Source of the DNA: Nocardia amamiensis
GTDB lineage: Bacteria; Actinomycetota; Actinomycetes; Mycobacteriales; Mycobacteriaceae
Assembly: GCF_015477605.1 (NCBI RefSeq)
Contig: NZ_JADLQX010000005.1
Span: forward strand, 248,001 to 312,000
DNA: 64,000 nt
Direction of reading: 5' to 3'
Part shown: in pieces, positions 62,140 through 64,000 of the stretch
Layout of the letters: every line of letters starts with the position of its first letter
How positions within the stretch are numbered: position 1 is the first letter of the stretch
Translations under genes and position numbers: made by a program
Notes under the pieces: generated by a model
The model's database searches: none
Seen by the model: only the letters and a program-made list of their open reading frames with translations
Told to the model about the DNA's origin: nothing

Positions 62140-63050
62140 TCACCCGACATCGCCGGATACCGGGTTCCCGAGGAGCTCCGGGACCGCGACCACCTGCAGC
62201 GCACTCCGGGCTATCGGTGCGGGCACCGAATAGCCCTCGTCGAGCACCACGGCCCGCAGGTCTTCCAACTCGGCCGGGTCGATCGCGGCGAGATCGGTTG
62301 CATCGGTGAACAGGTGGGTCACCCACTCCTCCGCGAGCAACGCCTGCGGCCCATCCGCCGATTCCATGTCCGCGACCACGACCGAAGCGCCCGCGCTGCC
62401 CGCGGCCACCACCTCGAGCACGGCGGCCACCGACTCCGGGCCGCCATACCGGAAGGTGCGCGATTCGAAGGTCAGACCGGTACGAGCGGACAATCGAGCC
62501 GCCGCGGCCGCCAGCGCGTCATAGGACAGTGCGAAGCCATACCCCTCGGTGGGCGGCATCCCCGTCGGCACGACGGCCGGATCGTCTCCGCGCAGCGTGC
62601 GTATCCGGTTCGCGTACGTGACCGGTCTCGGCGATTGGGCGTCGATCTCGGCGATCACGGCAGGATCGTCGAACGCCAGCCAGTCGACACTGCCGGTGGC
62701 CGATGCGGAACCCGCCTGACGCACGACATCGGCCGCGGCGACCAGCCCCACCTTGACCTCCAGTTCACCGGGCAGCGCCGCGTCGACCGAGGACACCGGC
62801 ACCAGCGCGGCGCCGGTCTCGAGCACCGCCCAGATGGCCACCATCGCGTCGACACCGCGATCCAGGCGGATCGCCACCCCGGTTCCGGGCCCGCAGCCGC
62901 GCGCGATCAGCGCCCGGGCCAACCGCGACGTCCGGGCGTGGATGTCCTGGTACGACAACGCCTCCTCGCCCGACACGACGGCGGGCCCGTCCGGATCGTC
63001 CTCGACCGCGACGGCGAACAGCCGGGTCAGCGTGGTGCCCGCGGTCGGTG
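62140..63050 (-). other. Vestigial C-terminal A-domain half in NRPS3
   Basis: About 300 residues with the outline of an A-domain N-terminal subdomain but without the phosphate-binding TSGSTG loop. It is truncated just before the A5 position, much like the remnant at the N-terminus of NRPS2. It directly follows the last C domain of the protein. Confidence 0.8.
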
Positions 63051-64000
63051 CCGCGGTCTCGGCCTCAGCCACGGTCGTCGTCTGCGGTGTGGCGAAGACG
63101 CGATTGCGCTCCTCCGCATCGAGGATGTCGATATCGCCGACACATACCTCCGGGTCGGCGACCACCGAAGTGAGGATGCGCTCCAACCTGCGTCCGAATG
63201 CCTGCGCGGTCGACTCGTCGAGAACGTCGGTCGCATAGGTGATCACGGTGACCAGATCGCCGAACGAGCCGTCCGCGTGATGCCGCGGTTCGACGGTCAC
63301 TTGCAGATCGAATTTCGCCGCGGCCGCGCCGGCGTCCAAAGCCGCCACCGTCAGGCCGGGCAGCTCCAGGGTCGGCTGCTCGGCGTTCTGGAACGAGAGC
63401 ATCACCTGGAACAGCGGGCTGTGCGAGGTGGTGCGTCCCGGGACGACCTTCTCCACCACGCGCTCGAACGGGATGTCCGCGTTGGCGAAAGCGGCCAGAT
63501 CGATCCGGCGGGCCTGATCGATCAGCTCGGCGAAGCTACCCCCGGAATCGACCGCGGTGCGCAGCGTCAGGGTGTTGACGAACATGCCGACCAGATCATC
63601 GAGCACGCGTTCGCCGCGGCCCGCGATCGGCGTGCCGATGGCCACGTCGGAGTCGCCGGACAACCGGGCCAGCAGCACCGCCAGCGCCGCGTGCACGACC
63701 ATGAACAACGTCGAATTGCGCTCGCGCGCCAGCTTGGCCAGCGCCTCGTGCAGCTCGGGCGCGATGGCGAATCCGGTGTTGGCTCCGCGCATCGTCGGCA
63801 CCGCGGGCCGCGGACGGTCCAGCGGCAGATGCAATTCGCCGGAAAGCCCGGCGAGTTGGTCGCGCCAGTACGCCAACTGCCGTGCGGCCACCGAGTTCTC
63901 GTCGTCGTCGGTGCCGATGACGGCGCGCTGCCAGATCGCGAAGTCCGCGTACTGCACCTCCAGCGGCGACCAGCGCGGCGAGTTGCCGCGGACCCTGGCC
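62140..64000 (-). CDS. NRPS3, C-terminal part: C domain followed by degenerate A-domain half (cut by window edge)
   Basis: The last 620 or so residues of a non-ribosomal peptide synthetase that begins beyond the window. A C domain ([53 protein letters not shown]) runs to about 63050. Then comes an A-like half (ALSYQDIHARTSRLARALIARGCGPG...GVDAMVAIWAVLETGAALVPV...ELEDLRAVVLDEGYSVPAPIARSALQVVAVPELL) that ends in GNPVSGDVG. The A3 motif is gone (VVPTGMPPTEGYG in its place), there is no A5, no second subdomain, no carrier domain and no TE. So the line cannot stop here: its final C domain needs an acceptor on another protein. Confidence 0.9.
   Translation of the reverse strand, partial: ARVRGNSPRWSPLEVQYADFAIWQRAVIGTDDDENSVAARQLAYWRDQLAGLSGELHLPLDRPRPAVPTMRGANTGFAIAPELHEALAKLARERNSTLFMVVHAALAVLLARLSGDSDVAIGTPIAGRGERVLDDLVGMFVNTLTLRTAVDSGGSFAELIDQARRIDLAAFANADIPFERVVEKVVPGRTTSHSPLFQVMLSFQNAEQPTLELPGLTVAALDAGAAAAKFDLQVTVEPRHHADGSFGDLVTVITYATDVLDESTAQAFGRRLERILTSVVADPEVCVGDIDILDAEERNRVFATPQTTTVAEAETAAPTAGTTLTRLFAVAVEDDPDGPAVVSGEEALSYQDIHARTSRLARALIARGCGPGTGVAIRLDRGVDAMVAIWAVLETGAALVPVSSVDAALPGELEVKVGLVAAADVVRQAGSASATGSVDWLAFDDPAVIAEIDAQSPRPVTYANRIRTLRGDDPAVVPTGMPPTEGYGFALSYDALAAAAARLSARTGLTFESRTFRYGGPESVAAVLEVVAAGSAGASVVVADMESADGPQALLAEEWVTHLFTDATDLAAIDPAELEDLRAVVLDEGYSVPAPIARSALQVVAVPELLGNPVSGDVG

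Overview
The window is high-GC actinobacterial DNA, most likely from Nocardia or a close relative (Rhodococcus and Gordonia are the alternatives). The reasons are an actinobacterial S10 ribosomal operon, two antigen-85-type mycolyltransferases (so a mycolic-acid cell wall), an MmpL transporter next to an EXLDI-family gene, a DtxR/IdeR-type iron box, and very large NRPS genes with mycolata-style spacing. This assignment rests on gene content and recognised families, not on a database search.

Layout. 1-3.2 kb: two overlapping ABC half-transporters behind a strong IdeR-like box, probably siderophore-iron uptake (IrtAB/YbtPQ type). 3.5-7.2 kb: small housekeeping and accessory genes (a small H/C-motif protein, PPOX-fold oxidoreductase, glycolipid-binding-fold protein, RluA-type pseudouridine synthase, CPBP protease, small membrane protein). 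7.6-10.4 kb: an unusual 933-aa membrane protein with an NGH-rich middle and a C-terminal helix-turn-helix. 10.7-13.8 kb: MmpL transporter and EXLDI protein. 14-15.8 kb: an epimerase, a second H/C-motif protein, a gene remnant and an RHH antitoxin-like gene. 15.8-21.1 kb: the complete S10 operon rpsJ-rplC-rplD-rplW-rplB-rpsS-rplV-rpsC-rplP-rpmC-rpsQ, closed by a strong terminator. 21.5-25.4 kb: hotdog thioesterase, secreted lipase, mycolyltransferase, lycopene cyclase. 25.4-28.1 kb: a DrrABC-like exporter. 28.5-33.4 kb: an aldehyde-dehydrogenase homologue without its catalytic Cys, a tandem-TetR regulator, an enoyl-CoA hydratase homologue and an extended SDR without its YxxxK dyad. 33.5-34.6 kb: a second mycolyltransferase.

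34.7-64 kb is a three-gene NRPS locus, all on the minus strand. In order of transcription: NRPS3 (its last part only, ending C then a broken A domain), NRPS2 (broken A, then A-T-C-A-T-C-A-T-TE) and NRPS1 (A-T-C-A-T-C-A-T-E-C-A-T-TE, 5579 aa). Three things stand out. Both downstream proteins end in a thioesterase, so they look like alternative finishing lines rather than consecutive ones. The protein-protein junction between C and A is flanked by catalytically dead A-domain halves. The only epimerisation domain has lost both His-containing core motifs. NRPS1 and NRPS2 also share a 313-bp tract that differs at only two positions, which indicates recent recombination between them.

The main candidate for an undescribed system is this NRPS locus: a split module whose C and A-T halves lie on different proteins, with vestigial A domains and a conserved basic N-terminal motif at the junction, and two competing TE-terminated acceptors whose second and third A domains have identical hand-read specificity codes.
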